A DNA stretch of 55,472 bases, taken from NCBI RefSeq assembly GCF_937915125.1, contig NZ_CALDMP010000034.1:1-55472 (forward strand). Direction: 5' to 3'. Below are positions 8,867 through 18,033 of the stretch, one piece after another. Below the pieces are notes generated by a model. The model had not been told where the DNA came from. It saw only the letters and a list, made by a program, of their open reading frames with translations, and made no database searches. Origin of the DNA: an uncultured Ruminococcus sp. (GTDB taxonomy: Bacteria; Bacillota; Clostridia; Oscillospirales; Ruminococcaceae). The first letter of the stretch is position 1, and every line of letters begins with the position of its first letter. The position numbers were made by a program, and so were the translations under genes.

Positions 8867-10831
8867 TCACTTTTCCTCCTCCAGCGCCTTGATCTTATCC
8901 CGCAGATACGCCGCATGTTCGAATTCCAGCAGCTTTGCCGCCTCTTTCATCTGCGCCTTCAGCTGATCAATCAGTGCCTGTTTTTCCTTGCCCTTTAGTT
9001 TCTTTCCAGTCGTCTTCTTCTCCACTTCCGCCTTGGACGTGATCTCAATGACGTCACGTACATCCTTCTGAATGGTCTTTGGAATAATGCCGTGGGCTTC
9101 ATTATACGCCATCTGCTTGGCACGACGGCGCTCCGTTTCCGTAATGGCACGTTCCATGGAGCCGGTGACTTCATCGGCGTACATAATTACCTGTCCATGG
9201 GCATTCCGGGCAGCACGACCGATGGTCTGTATCATGGAAGTCTCACTGCGCAGGAATCCCTCCTTGTCCGCATCGAGAATTGCCACGAGAGATACTTCCG
9301 GAATATCCAGACCCTCACGCAGCAGGTTGATACCCACCAGCACATCGAATTCGCCCAGACGCAGATCCCGTATGATTTCCATACGTTCAACCGTATCAAT
9401 ATCATGATGCAGATAGCGCACACGGACGCCCATGCGTTCCAGATATGCTGTCAAATCCTCTGCCATTTTCTTAGTCAATGTGGTGACAAGAACACGCTCG
9501 TTTTTCTCCGCACGGATATTGATCTCCGAAAAGAGATCTTCGATCTGTCCCTCCACCGGCTTCACAATGATTTCCGGATCCACCAGACCAGTGGGACGTA
9601 TCACCTGTTCTACAGTCTGCACAGAATGTTCCTTTTCAAAGGGACCCGGTGTGGCACTGACATAGATTGCCTGGTTCACATGACCATAAAATTCATCGAA
9701 ATTCAGCGGACGGTTATCAAAGGCACTGGGCAGACGGAATCCATAATCCACCAGCGTCTGCTTACGTGCCCGATCTCCGGCATACATTGCACGCACCTGG
9801 GGCAATGTTACATGACTTTCGTCCACTACCAGCAGAAAATCCTCCGGAAAATGATCTAATAGAGTATAGGGCACACTCCCCGGAGGTCTGCCGGAGAGAA
9901 CACGGGAATAGTTTTCGATGCCACTGCAAAAGCCGATCTCCTCCAGCATCTCCATGTCATACTGCGTCCGCTGCTGAATGCGCTGTGCTTCGATGAGCTT
10001 GTGATTGGCGGTGAACCACGCCACACGCTCCACCATTTCCCGGCGAATCTCCTGCACGGCTTTGGTCATCTTTTCGCTGCCTACGACATAGTGGGATGCC
10101 GGCATAATTGCCGCATACTGCATGGTCGCAGTGATCTCCCCGGTGACAACGTTGATCTCGCAGATACGGTCGATCTCATCGCCGAAATACTCCACCCGGA
10201 TTGCCCTGTCCGTAGAAGATGCCGGGAAAATTTCCACCACATCCCCACGTACCCGAAACTTGTTGCGGACAAAGTTGATGTCGTTCCGTTCATACTGAAT
10301 TGCCACTAGCTCATCGATCAGCTGTTCCCGGGATTTTTCCATTCCCGGACGAATGGATACCATCATGGAACGGTATTCCTCCGGACTGCCCAGAGAGTAG
10401 ATACAGGATACACTTGCAACGATAATAACATCCCGGCGTTCTGCCAGTGCCGCTGTAGCACTATGGCGCATTTTATCGATCTCATCGTTAATGGACGAAT
10501 CCTTTTCAATATAGCTGTCTGTGCTGGGAATATACGCTTCCGGCTGATAATAGTCATAGTAGGACACAAAATATTCTACCGCATTTTCCGGGAAAAATTC
10601 CCGGAATTCCGAGCAGAGCTGTGCCGCCAGGATCTTATTGTGCGCCAGAACCAGCGTTGGCTTATTGACCTGGGCAATGACATTGGCGATGGTATAGGTC
10701 TTACCGGAACCGGTCACGCCCAGCAATGTCTGTTCATGATCGCCGTCCCTGATTCCCTGCACCAGCTTTTCGATTGCCTCCGGCTGATCGCCGGTAGGTG
10801 CAAAGGGTGCATGTAATTCAAAATGATCCAT
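8867..10831 (-). CDS. uvrB: Excinuclease ABC subunit B
   Basis: Helicase-like damage-verification subunit of nucleotide excision repair. It has 654 residues. Walker A is GVTGSGKTYTIANV near residue 40, followed by the beta-hairpin region (VSYYDYYQPEAYIPSTDSYI) and the DESHVTLPQ helicase motif. The helicase C domain carries QTIGRAARN. The C-terminal UVR domain that contacts UvrC is present (LEFEHAAYLRDKIKALEEE). The start ATG has GGGAGGA 6-7 nt upstream. It heads uvrB-uvrA. The 36 bases directly upstream hold the relic repeat end at 10868-10890. Confidence 0.98.
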   Translation of the reverse strand: MDHFELHAPFAPTGDQPEAIEKLVQGIRDGDHEQTLLGVTGSGKTYTIANVIAQVNKPTLVLAHNKILAAQLCSEFREFFPENAVEYFVSYYDYYQPEAYIPSTDSYIEKDSSINDEIDKMRHSATAALAERRDVIIVASVSCIYSLGSPEEYRSMMVSIRPGMEKSREQLIDELVAIQYERNDINFVRNKFRVRGDVVEIFPASSTDRAIRVEYFGDEIDRICEINVVTGEITATMQYAAIMPASHYVVGSEKMTKAVQEIRREMVERVAWFTANHKLIEAQRIQQRTQYDMEMLEEIGFCSGIENYSRVLSGRPPGSVPYTLLDHFPEDFLLVVDESHVTLPQVRAMYAGDRARKQTLVDYGFRLPSAFDNRPLNFDEFYGHVNQAIYVSATPGPFEKEHSVQTVEQVIRPTGLVDPEIIVKPVEGQIEDLFSEINIRAEKNERVLVTTLTKKMAEDLTAYLERMGVRVRYLHHDIDTVERMEIIRDLRLGEFDVLVGINLLREGLDIPEVSLVAILDADKEGFLRSETSMIQTIGRAARNAHGQVIMYADEVTGSMERAITETERRRAKQMAYNEAHGIIPKTIQKDVRDVIEITSKAEVEKKTTGKKLKGKEKQALIDQLKAQMKEAAKLLEFEHAAYLRDKIKALEEEK

Positions 10832-10867
10832 GACAATTCCTCCCGAAACCTATAGAACCGATTCAGT

Positions 10868-10890
10868 AAAAGTTACTAAACAGACTCTTA
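10868..10890. repeat. Relic end of the foldback repeat, overlapping the radC stop
   Basis: These 23 bases are identical to 18943-18965, the right end of the foldback element at 18802-18963 with its TTA flank. No matching left end or hairpin body is near, so this looks like a solo or decayed end. Its last three bases form the radC stop codon (TAA on the minus strand). Confidence 0.65.
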
Positions 10891-11664
10891 CGATTCTGAC
10901 CAGCCCATGACCTGCCGCATGGAAATGGTATCCCCACGCTTTCCGACCACAATATGATCCAGCAGCTGTATCTGCATACTATCCAGAATCCGGCGGAGCT
11001 GCTGGGTAGCAAAGAGATCTGCATCTGAGAATTCTGCCCCCGCATTGGGATGATTATGCGCCAGAACCACTCTGGAACTGCGCATCCGGATGGCACATTC
11101 TACGATCCGGTGGACATCCAGCATGGTACTTTGCGTCGTTCCCTTGGATACGGTTTCACAGTGGAGCAGCTGCAAAGATTCGTTGAGACAGACCAGCAGT
11201 ACACGTTCTTCCGTATGGCAGGAAAGCTGGGCTTTCACATAATCGCAAAGCTTCTGCACAGAATCCAGAATCGTATGCTCCCGCATCTTGTCCAGCTGAT
11301 ACTGCTGACAAACCTGTGGTATCAGCTTCAGAAATACTGCTGTATATTCACTGATGCCCTTGATTTGTTTCAAGTCCTGAATATCTGCATCAAATACGCC
11401 GGAAAGGGAATGGAATTCCTGTATCAGCTCATGGGCAATGGGATTGGTATTTTTCTGCGGCAGTGCGTAGAACAGCAGCAGTTCCAGGATCTCATGAGGC
11501 TGAAAATCCTCCAGACCACTTTTCTGGAACCTTGCCCGCATCCGTTCCCGATGTCCATAGTGGCTGTGCTTTGGCTTGGAAACAGACCTCGTCTCCTCCG
11601 GCATGTCCTGATGCTTGTCCGCACCAGCCGTATCCGGATCCGGTTTCTTTTTTGGCTGTCCCAT
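10888..11664 (-). CDS. radC: RadC family JAB/MPN-domain protein
   Basis: A 258-residue member of the RadC (UPF0758) family, associated with DNA metabolism but without a settled biochemical role. The N-terminal 45 residues are charged and Lys-rich, followed by HRERMRARF typical of Firmicute RadC, a helix-hairpin-helix region (SLSGVFDADIQDLKQIKGIS), and the C-terminal JAB domain. The metal-binding motif reads HNHPNAGAEFSDAD, matching HxHP(x)nSxxD. The ATG at 11664 has GGGAGGG 6 nt upstream; the open frame extends 32 codons further without a site. The C-terminus (MGWSES) runs straight into a repeat end that provides the stop, so the original tail may have been replaced. Confidence 0.93.
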   Translation of the reverse strand: MGQPKKKPDPDTAGADKHQDMPEETRSVSKPKHSHYGHRERMRARFQKSGLEDFQPHEILELLLFYALPQKNTNPIAHELIQEFHSLSGVFDADIQDLKQIKGISEYTAVFLKLIPQVCQQYQLDKMREHTILDSVQKLCDYVKAQLSCHTEERVLLVCLNESLQLLHCETVSKGTTQSTMLDVHRIVECAIRMRSSRVVLAHNHPNAGAEFSDADLFATQQLRRILDSMQIQLLDHIVVGKRGDTISMRQVMGWSES

Positions 11665-11696
11665 GGAAATCCCTCCCGTCAAAAGCACAAAAACAC

Positions 11697-11725
11697 TTTT
11701 CTTTTTAGTAAAAATGTGATATACT
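11697..11725 (+). promoter_or_regulatory. Candidate extended -10 promoter for the rluA-family gene
   Basis: TGATATACT (11717-11725) is an extended -10 (TGnTATACT). At 17-bp spacing the -35 position holds only TTTTCT (11697-11702), a weak match, as expected of extended -10 promoters. It lies in the gap between divergent radC and the rluA-family gene, about 55 nt before the latter's ATG. Confidence 0.5.
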
Positions 11726-11741
11726 GATAATAGATCAAGAA

Positions 11742-11782
11742 AAGGAGTGCTGCCGCACAATGCAGCAGCAATATGGAAAATG
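11742..11782 (+). promoter_or_regulatory. Shine-Dalgarno, hairpin and ATG arrangement for the rluA-family gene
   Basis: AAGGAG (11742-11747) is 32 nt from the ATG at 11780, too far for direct use. TGCTGC (11748-11753) can pair with GCAGCA at 11765-11770, which leaves 9 nt (ATATGGAAA) to the ATG. A second register at 11762-11767 would leave 12. A closer GTG at 11747 overlaps the Shine-Dalgarno and is not usable. Confidence 0.5.
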
Positions 11783-12760
11783 AAAGAGTTTTACATTCAG
11801 GAAAATGACAGCGGTCAGAGACTCGACCGATTCTTGCAGAAGATCCTGCCCCAGCTTCCCAAAAGTCTGTGCTGCAAATGGATCCGCACCAAGCATATCA
11901 AAGTGAACCGCAAACGCTGTACCCCGGATCAGCGGCTTTGTATCGGTGATACCGTACAGCTTTTTGTCAGCGACACCTATTTCGAAGCAGAACAACCTGC
12001 CGCCAAAGCAAAAGCACCGGAATTCCTGCAGGCGCCGGACAAGCTAGACATTCTCTTTGAAAATGACCAGATTCTCTTGGTTTGTAAGCCCGTGGGACTT
12101 GTGGTACACTGCGACAACCGTCAGGTACCTGATACGCTGATCAACCGGGTACTCCATTATCTCTACCGTACCGGTGCCTATGACCCGGAGCAGGAACAAA
12201 GCTTCACCCCGGCACTGTGCAACCGGCTCGACCGGAACACCGGTGGCATTGTCATTGCAGCCAAAACCGCAGCGGCACTGCGTGAAGTAAATCGTCTCAT
12301 CCGGGAAAACCGCATTCACAAGACATACCTCTGTGTTACTGTGGGCACACCGAAACTGCATGATGCAACGCTCCGTGCATGGCACAAGAAATCCGAAAGC
12401 CACAATACGGTCACTGTCCGTGACACGAAAGCGGACGGCTTTCAGGAGATCATCACTGCCTATCACGTCATTGCATCTAACCCACGCCATGCCCTGCTGT
12501 CCGTCGATCTGATCACCGGGAGAACCCACCAGATCCGTGCCCATCTAGCACACATCGGCACGCCCATTCTCGGCGATACCAAATACGGTAACATGAAAGA
12601 AAACCGCAGTACACACTGCAAATACCAGCGTCTGTGGGCATATCAGCTGACCTTTTCCACCGATGCCGGAACTTGTCTCGCCGATTTGGACGGTCTGACT
12701 GTCCGGACGGAGCTGCCTGCATTTGTGAAGCAGGAATTTCCGCAGGCGGTTTTATCATAA
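11780..12760 (+). CDS. RluA/RluD family 23S rRNA pseudouridine synthase
   Basis: Isomerises uridine to pseudouridine in RNA; the exact target cannot be read from sequence. It has 326 residues. An S4-like RNA-binding domain (GQRLDRFLQKILPQLP through KHIKVNRKR) occupies about residues 10-80, followed by the synthase domain. The catalytic aspartate is in NRLDRNTGGIVIAAK, a Gly variant of the usual RLDxxTSG seen in some Firmicutes. LITGRTHQIRAHLAHIGTPI is the conserved C-terminal block. It is one of two RluA paralogues here (the other at 43796-44710). I start at 11780 because MKEFYIQEN is the family-like beginning and a hairpin brings the upstream Shine-Dalgarno close. It is convergent with the gatB operon. 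Confidence 0.9.
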   Translation: MKEFYIQENDSGQRLDRFLQKILPQLPKSLCCKWIRTKHIKVNRKRCTPDQRLCIGDTVQLFVSDTYFEAEQPAAKAKAPEFLQAPDKLDILFENDQILLVCKPVGLVVHCDNRQVPDTLINRVLHYLYRTGAYDPEQEQSFTPALCNRLDRNTGGIVIAAKTAAALREVNRLIRENRIHKTYLCVTVGTPKLHDATLRAWHKKSESHNTVTVRDTKADGFQEIITAYHVIASNPRHALLSVDLITGRTHQIRAHLAHIGTPILGDTKYGNMKENRSTHCKYQRLWAYQLTFSTDAGTCLADLDGLTVRTELPAFVKQEFPQAVLS

Positions 12761-12768
12761 CATATAAA

Positions 12769-12790
12769 ATGTGACAGCTGTATGTCACAT
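12769..12790 (-). terminator. Terminator at the end of the ligA-gatCAB run
   Basis: ATGTGACA (12769-12776) and TGTCACAT (12783-12790) form a perfect 8-bp stem with a 6-nt loop. On the minus strand it is followed by TTTTAT, on the plus strand by AAAAAATT. It lies between convergent 3' ends and probably acts mainly for gatB. Confidence 0.6.
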
Positions 12791-12810
12791 AAAAAATTAT
12801 ATATCCAGAA

Positions 12811-14247
12811 TTATTCTGACAGCATCCGGGTAACGATCTCCTTGACGATACCCGGATTTGCTTTACCCTTGGATGCCTTCATACACTGACCTACCAGATA
12901 GCCCAGTGCATTGGTCTTGCCGTTCTTATAGTCGTTGACGGACTTTTCATTCTGTGCCAGAACATCCTTTGCCAGCTGTTCCAGGAAGCCGGTATCCGAA
13001 TTCTGCTTCATGCCCTTTTCTTCGATCACGGCAATGGGATCCTTGTCCTCTTCTACGATCACGGCAAATACCTTTTTCGCAGAGGAATTGGAAATAACGC
13101 CCTTTTCTACCTGTTCGATCAGTGCAGTCAGATGCTCCGGCGTCAGTGCAGTCTCCTCAATGGTCTTGCCGGTTTCGTTGGTATACTTGGCAATATCCGA
13201 GAGAATCCAGTTGCTGATGCTCTTGGGTTTGCAGGTTCCCAGTGCCACGCAGGCGTCAAACAGCGTAGAACGGGAAATATCCTCCGCAATGAGTGTGGCA
13301 TCTGTCTGGGACAGACCAAAGTCAAAGACATACCGCTGAAGCTTCACATTGGGCAGTTCCGGAATGCTTTCCTTCAGTGCCTGGATTTTCTCCTCCGGTA
13401 CAACAATGGTCAGCAGATCCGGCTCCGGGAAATAGCGGTAATCCTGGGCATCTTCCTTGGAACGCATGACAATGCTCATACCCTTGGCATCATCCCAGCG
13501 GCGTGTCTCCTGTACAACGGTACCGCCTGCCTCCAGCAATTCCATCTGCCGCTTTGCCTCATACTCAATACCACGAACAGCTGCACTGAAGCTGTTGACA
13601 TTCTTCATCTCACAGCGTGTACCGAACTCTGTGGCACCTTTTTCCCGGACGGAAACGTTGACATCACAGCGAATGGAACCCTCCTGCATCTTACAGTCTG
13701 AAATGTTCAGGTACTGCAAAATGGATTTGATGGTTTCCAGATATGCCTTTGCTTCGGCACTGCTGCGGATATCCGGCTCAGAAACGATCTCGATCAGCGG
13801 TACACCGCAGCGGTTCAGGTCAACCAGAGAACCAGAGAAGGATTCATCATGGAGCAGCTTTCCGGCATCTTCCTCGATATGGATACGAGTTACGCCGATA
13901 CGCTTCATCTGTCCCTCCACCATAACATCCAGATAGCCCTTTCCGCAAAGAGGCACCTCTGCCTGAGAGATCTGATATGCCTTGGGCAGATCCGGGTAGA
14001 AATAGTTCTTTCTGTCCTGCTTGCAGACACCGTTGATTTCACAGTGCATGGCATGTCCCATCTTGATGGCATACTCCACTACCTTTTCATTCAGGGTAGG
14101 CAGTGTACCCGGCATACCCATACAGATCGGGCAGACCTGGGTATTGACCTCCAGACCAAAGGCGTTGCGGCAGTTGCAATAAATCTTCGACTTTGTATTC
14201 AATTCAGCGTGGACTTCCAGTCCCACGACCATTTCGTAATCTTTCAT
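12811..14247 (-). CDS. gatB: Aspartyl/glutamyl-tRNA amidotransferase subunit B
   Basis: GatB binds misacylated Glu-tRNA(Gln) or Asp-tRNA(Asn) and activates it for transamidation with ammonia from GatA. It has 478 residues. Signatures are MVVGLEVHAELNTKSK, the CNC and CPICMGMPGTLP cysteine positions of the zinc site, and the DLNRCGVPLIEIVSEPD kinase-like core. The GatB/YqeY tail domain ends with NPGIVKEIVTRML. The ATG at 14247 is preceded by GGAGGAG; an upstream TTG at 14268 would overlap that site and is rejected. It is the last gene of ligA-gatC-gatA-gatB, its start lying just inside the end of the unit after gatA. Confidence 0.97.
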   Translation of the reverse strand: MKDYEMVVGLEVHAELNTKSKIYCNCRNAFGLEVNTQVCPICMGMPGTLPTLNEKVVEYAIKMGHAMHCEINGVCKQDRKNYFYPDLPKAYQISQAEVPLCGKGYLDVMVEGQMKRIGVTRIHIEEDAGKLLHDESFSGSLVDLNRCGVPLIEIVSEPDIRSSAEAKAYLETIKSILQYLNISDCKMQEGSIRCDVNVSVREKGATEFGTRCEMKNVNSFSAAVRGIEYEAKRQMELLEAGGTVVQETRRWDDAKGMSIVMRSKEDAQDYRYFPEPDLLTIVVPEEKIQALKESIPELPNVKLQRYVFDFGLSQTDATLIAEDISRSTLFDACVALGTCKPKSISNWILSDIAKYTNETGKTIEETALTPEHLTALIEQVEKGVISNSSAKKVFAVIVEEDKDPIAVIEEKGMKQNSDTGFLEQLAKDVLAQNEKSVNDYKNGKTNALGYLVGQCMKASKGKANPGIVKEIVTRMLSE

Positions 14248-14264
14248 GGGTTCGCTCCTCCTGC

Positions 14265-15725
14265 TCAAAAGGTTTCTGGGATTACCTGAAATCCGCCTAC
14301 CAGCTGTTCATAGCCATATGCGGCATTCAGGATCGTCTGCTCTGCAAACTTGTTGCCGATCAGCTGCATACCCAGCGGCAGACCGTCAGATGACTTGCCG
14401 CAGGGTACGCTGACAGCCGGCAGTCCTGCAATGTTAACAGTAACAGTGCATACGTCGCTGTAGTACATTTTCAGCGGATCGTTGATATTCTCGCCGATGC
14501 GGAATGCGGCTGAGGGTGCTGTCGGTGTGAGAATGACATCGCAGTTCTGGAATGCCTGTGCAAATTCCTGTCCGATACGGCGCTGCACCAGCTTTGCCTT
14601 TTTGTAGTATGCATCATAGAAACCGGAACTTAGCACAAATGTTCCCAGCATGATACGGCGCTTTACCTCATCACCGAATCCCTCGCTTCTGGTCTTTTCA
14701 TACATATCTGTCAGTCCGTCATATTCTGCTGTACGATAGCCGTACTTCACGCCGTCAAACCGTGCCAGGTTAGAGGATGCCTCCGCAGATGCAATGATGT
14801 AGTAGGTGTTGATGGCATATTCCGTGCTGGGCAGGGAGATTTCCTTGACAACTGCGCCGTTCTGTTCCAGCAGCTTGATGGCAGCAAAAACTGCCTCCTT
14901 GACATTGGCGTCAATACCATCTCCGAAATATTCCTTGGGTACACCGATGCGCAGTCCCTGCACATTGCCGTTCAGATTGTCGTACAGGTTGGTGTAGGTG
15001 CGATAAGCCGAGGTGGCATCCATCTTGTCATGTCCCTGAATGAGACTCTGGAGCATTGCCACATCCTTGACGGATTTTCCGAAGGGGCCGATCTGATCCA
15101 GAGAGGATGCAAATGCCACCAGACCATACCGGGATACACTGCCGTAGGTAGGCTTCAGACCAACCACACCGCACAGAGATGCCGGCTGACGAATGGAACC
15201 ACCCGTATCGGAGCCCAAGGTCAGAATGGCTTCTCCTGCTGCCACAGCTGCTGCGCTGCCGCCGGAGGAACCGCCCGGTACACAGTCCGGATTATGGGGA
15301 TTGTGTGTCTTGTGGAAATAGGATGTCTCTGTAGAGGAACCCATGGCGAACTCGTCCATGTTCATCTTTCCTGTGATCACCATATTTGCCTTGCGTACTG
15401 GCTGCATCACAGTGGCATCAAAGGGCGGCACATAATTCTCCAGCATACGGGAAGAACAGGTGGTGCGGATACCCTTTGTAGAGATATTATCTTTAATACC
15501 GATAGGAATACCTGCCAGAGGATGCAGTTCTTCTCCTGCGGCACGGGCAGCATCCACTGCCTTTGCCTGTTCCAGACAGTCCTCGCAGCGTGTGACATAT
15601 GCCCCTACTGTCGGCTCTTTGGTATCGATCTGTGCCAGAACATCCTGTGTCAGTTCCACGGCGCTGCATTCTTTCTTTTGCAGCATGGCAGACAGTTCGG
15701 CGGCATTTTTTTCAAACAGCTTCAT
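14265..15725 (-). CDS. gatA: Aspartyl/glutamyl-tRNA amidotransferase subunit A
   Basis: Glutaminase/amidase subunit that releases ammonia from glutamine for tRNA transamidation. It has 486 residues. The amidase Ser-cisSer-Lys triad is visible: Lys in GIPIGIKDNIS near residue 77, and the Gly/Ser-rich block VPGGSSGGSAAAVAAG then LGSDTGGSIRQPAS with the catalytic serine. AAGGAGG lies 10 nt before the ATG. It sits between gatC and gatB, with 15 and 17 nt gaps. Confidence 0.98.
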   Translation of the reverse strand: MKLFEKNAAELSAMLQKKECSAVELTQDVLAQIDTKEPTVGAYVTRCEDCLEQAKAVDAARAAGEELHPLAGIPIGIKDNISTKGIRTTCSSRMLENYVPPFDATVMQPVRKANMVITGKMNMDEFAMGSSTETSYFHKTHNPHNPDCVPGGSSGGSAAAVAAGEAILTLGSDTGGSIRQPASLCGVVGLKPTYGSVSRYGLVAFASSLDQIGPFGKSVKDVAMLQSLIQGHDKMDATSAYRTYTNLYDNLNGNVQGLRIGVPKEYFGDGIDANVKEAVFAAIKLLEQNGAVVKEISLPSTEYAINTYYIIASAEASSNLARFDGVKYGYRTAEYDGLTDMYEKTRSEGFGDEVKRRIMLGTFVLSSGFYDAYYKKAKLVQRRIGQEFAQAFQNCDVILTPTAPSAAFRIGENINDPLKMYYSDVCTVTVNIAGLPAVSVPCGKSSDGLPLGMQLIGNKFAEQTILNAAYGYEQLVGGFQVIPETF

Positions 15726-15740
15726 GATCTCGTTTCCTCC

Positions 15741-16010
15741 TTATTCTACCGTTTTGGGTACGACCAGACAGCCGGACTGTACTTCCGGTGCATTTGCCAG
15801 CATTTCTTCCCGGCGGAATTTGTGCTCCACAGCTTCGTCCTCACGCAGACACATGGCATTCTCTGCGTCCAGCGTCAGCTCGTCCTCCACATCCGGCAGA
15901 CGATCTACCATATCCACAATGGCAGCCATATCGGTTTCGAATTTCTCCATCTTGTCCGGCTCGATACGGAGTCGGGACAGCTTTGCAATATGTGCAATAT
16001 CAATTTTCAT
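15741..16010 (-). CDS. gatC: Aspartyl/glutamyl-tRNA amidotransferase subunit C
   Basis: Small 89-residue subunit that wraps around GatA and stabilises the GatCAB complex. It begins MKIDIAHIAKLSRLRI, the typical GatC start, and ends with the conserved region through NAPEVQSGCLVVPKTVE. AAAGGA lies 9 nt before the ATG. Its first 11 bases overlap the end of ligA in another frame, so the two are tightly linked. Confidence 0.96.
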   Translation of the reverse strand: MKIDIAHIAKLSRLRIEPDKMEKFETDMAAIVDMVDRLPDVEDELTLDAENAMCLREDEAVEHKFRREEMLANAPEVQSGCLVVPKTVE

Positions 16011-18009
16011 TTATATCAATCCTTTCTTGGATTTTGTTACGGAATTCCTCTTCGCTAAGCACCGGAATGCCCAGCTCGTTTGCCTTGTCCAGCTTACTGC
16101 CGGCAGCTTCTCCGGCGACAACAAAGGAAGTCTTTTTGGAGACGCTGCCGCTGACCTTCCCCCCATAGCGCAGGATGAGTTCCTTTGCCTCACTGCGCTT
16201 CATGGTTGAAAGCGTACCTGTCAGCACAAAAGTCATGCCGACAAAACGTGTATCCTCCACAGTGGTGCCGTGATAGGTCATATTACAGCCAGCCTCACGG
16301 AGATGGTCGATCAGCTGACGCATATGGGGTTCTGCCAGTGCAGTGACTACACTCTCTGCCATGGTTGCACCGAAACCGTCGATCTCCTGGATTTCCTCCG
16401 CCGTTGCCGCCAGCAGTGCATCCATGGTGGAAAACCGTTCGCAGAGCAGTTTTGCTGCACGGGAACCGATTCCCCGGATTCCCAGGGCAAAGATCAGACG
16501 ATCCAGAGAGTTCTCCCTGGATGCATCAATGGCACGTACCATATTATCTGCGGACTTTTCCGCAAAGCGTTCCAGTCCGGTCAGGTCTGCCTGAGTCAGA
16601 TGATACAAGTCTGCTACGGAGCGCACCAGTCCCTCTTCCTGAAGTGCCGCCAGATTCTGGGGTCCTAAGCCGTCAATATTCATGGCATCCTTGGAGACAA
16701 AGTGAATCATACGCTTCATGAGCTGCGCCGGGCAGTCCGGATTGGGACAGCGCAGAGCTGCTTCATCGGCATCACGCACTGCCGGTGTGTCGCAGACAGG
16801 ACATGTCTCCGGCAGGACATAGGGGCTGGAATCGGCAGCATGTGCCGCAACCCGCAGTACCTCCGGAATGATCTCTCCGGCTTTTCGCACCACAATGGTA
16901 TCCCCCAGACGGATGTCCCGTTCTGTGATAAAGTCCTGGTTATGCAGCGTCGCACGTGCCACCTCTGTCCCGGCAAGCTGTACCGGGTCGAAGATCGCTA
17001 CCGGCGTAATGACACCGGTTCTGCCGACACTCAGAAGAATGTCACACAGCGTGGTCTCCTTTTCCTCCGGCGGGAACTTGAATGCCGCTGCCCATTTGGG
17101 CACTTTGGAAGTTGCACCCATTTCCTCCCGCTGTGCAAAGGAATCCACCTTTACAACAACGCCGTCTGTATCATAGGCATAGCCGCCTCTTTCCTCGCCG
17201 ATGGCAGCGATCCTGTCACGTATCTCCTCTGCTGTATGGCATTTGCCACTGTGAGGAATCACCGTGGGAAAGCCCAGGGATTCCAGATATTCCAGCGATT
17301 CCAGATGAGAACGGAGCGTAATGCCCTCGACCTGCTGAATATTAAAAATCCAGATATCCAGACTGCGTGAGGCAGTGACAGCGGCATTTTTTTGCCGCAG
17401 AGAGCCGGATGCTGCATTCCGGGGATTCTTTGCCGGAGTCTCACCGTTCAGTTCCTGCTGTTCCACAAGTGCGGCAAAGCTTTTGCGTGACATATACACC
17501 TCGCCGCGCACTTCCAGAAATGCCGGCGCATTGGTGAGCTGCTGGGGAATATTCGAAATGGTGCGCAGATTTGCCGTCACATCCTCCCCCACAAAGCCGT
17601 CTCCACGGGTGGAACCACGTGTCAGCACGCCGTTCACATATTCCAGCGACACCGACAAGCCGTCGATCTTCGGCTCCACAATAAACTCCGGCTCTTGCAG
17701 CTGTTCCTGACAGCGGCGGACAAATGCATCCATCTCCTCGTAGGAAAATACATCCTGCAAGCTCATCATCTGCACGGCATGGGGCACTTTTTCAAAAGTA
17801 CGGGATGCCGTTCCGCCCACATGCTTTGTGGGAGAATCCCCTGTGGCATACTGGGGAAACTGCTGCTCCAGGGTCTCCAGTTCCCGCATGAGCATATCAT
17901 ACTCATAGTCGGAAACGGTGGGATTTTCCTGCATATAGTATTGCTCGTTATACTGTTCCAGCAGCTGCCGCAGCTCTGACATCCGCTGTTTTGCTGTCAT
18001 TTCATCCAT
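16000..18009 (-). CDS. ligA: NAD-dependent DNA ligase
   Basis: Seals nicks during replication and repair with NAD as cofactor. It has 669 residues, the standard length. Domains in order: Ia (NEQYYMQENPTVSDYEYD), adenylation domain with nucleophile Lys114 in EPKIDGLSV, OB fold, four-cysteine zinc finger (CPVCDTP and CPNPDCPAQL), helix-hairpin-helix repeats (ALGIRGIGSRAAK), and a C-terminal BRCT domain (GMTFVLTGTLSTMKRSEAK). The ATG at 18009 has AAGGAG 9 nt upstream; the open frame extends 14 more codons without a site. It heads ligA-gatCAB; the absence of pcrA upstream differs from the Bacillus pcrA-ligA arrangement. Confidence 0.97.
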   Translation of the reverse strand: MDEMTAKQRMSELRQLLEQYNEQYYMQENPTVSDYEYDMLMRELETLEQQFPQYATGDSPTKHVGGTASRTFEKVPHAVQMMSLQDVFSYEEMDAFVRRCQEQLQEPEFIVEPKIDGLSVSLEYVNGVLTRGSTRGDGFVGEDVTANLRTISNIPQQLTNAPAFLEVRGEVYMSRKSFAALVEQQELNGETPAKNPRNAASGSLRQKNAAVTASRSLDIWIFNIQQVEGITLRSHLESLEYLESLGFPTVIPHSGKCHTAEEIRDRIAAIGEERGGYAYDTDGVVVKVDSFAQREEMGATSKVPKWAAAFKFPPEEKETTLCDILLSVGRTGVITPVAIFDPVQLAGTEVARATLHNQDFITERDIRLGDTIVVRKAGEIIPEVLRVAAHAADSSPYVLPETCPVCDTPAVRDADEAALRCPNPDCPAQLMKRMIHFVSKDAMNIDGLGPQNLAALQEEGLVRSVADLYHLTQADLTGLERFAEKSADNMVRAIDASRENSLDRLIFALGIRGIGSRAAKLLCERFSTMDALLAATAEEIQEIDGFGATMAESVVTALAEPHMRQLIDHLREAGCNMTYHGTTVEDTRFVGMTFVLTGTLSTMKRSEAKELILRYGGKVSGSVSKKTSFVVAGEAAGSKLDKANELGIPVLSEEEFRNKIQERIDINEN

Positions 18010-18033
18010 GTTTTGGTTCTCCTTGCTGTGATG

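Noticed and set aside
12769..12790. TGTGACA...TGTCACA resembling a CRP/FNR-type operator
   Set aside because: It lies between two convergent 3' ends, has the wrong half-site spacing, and is flanked by A and T runs, so a terminator is the simpler reading.
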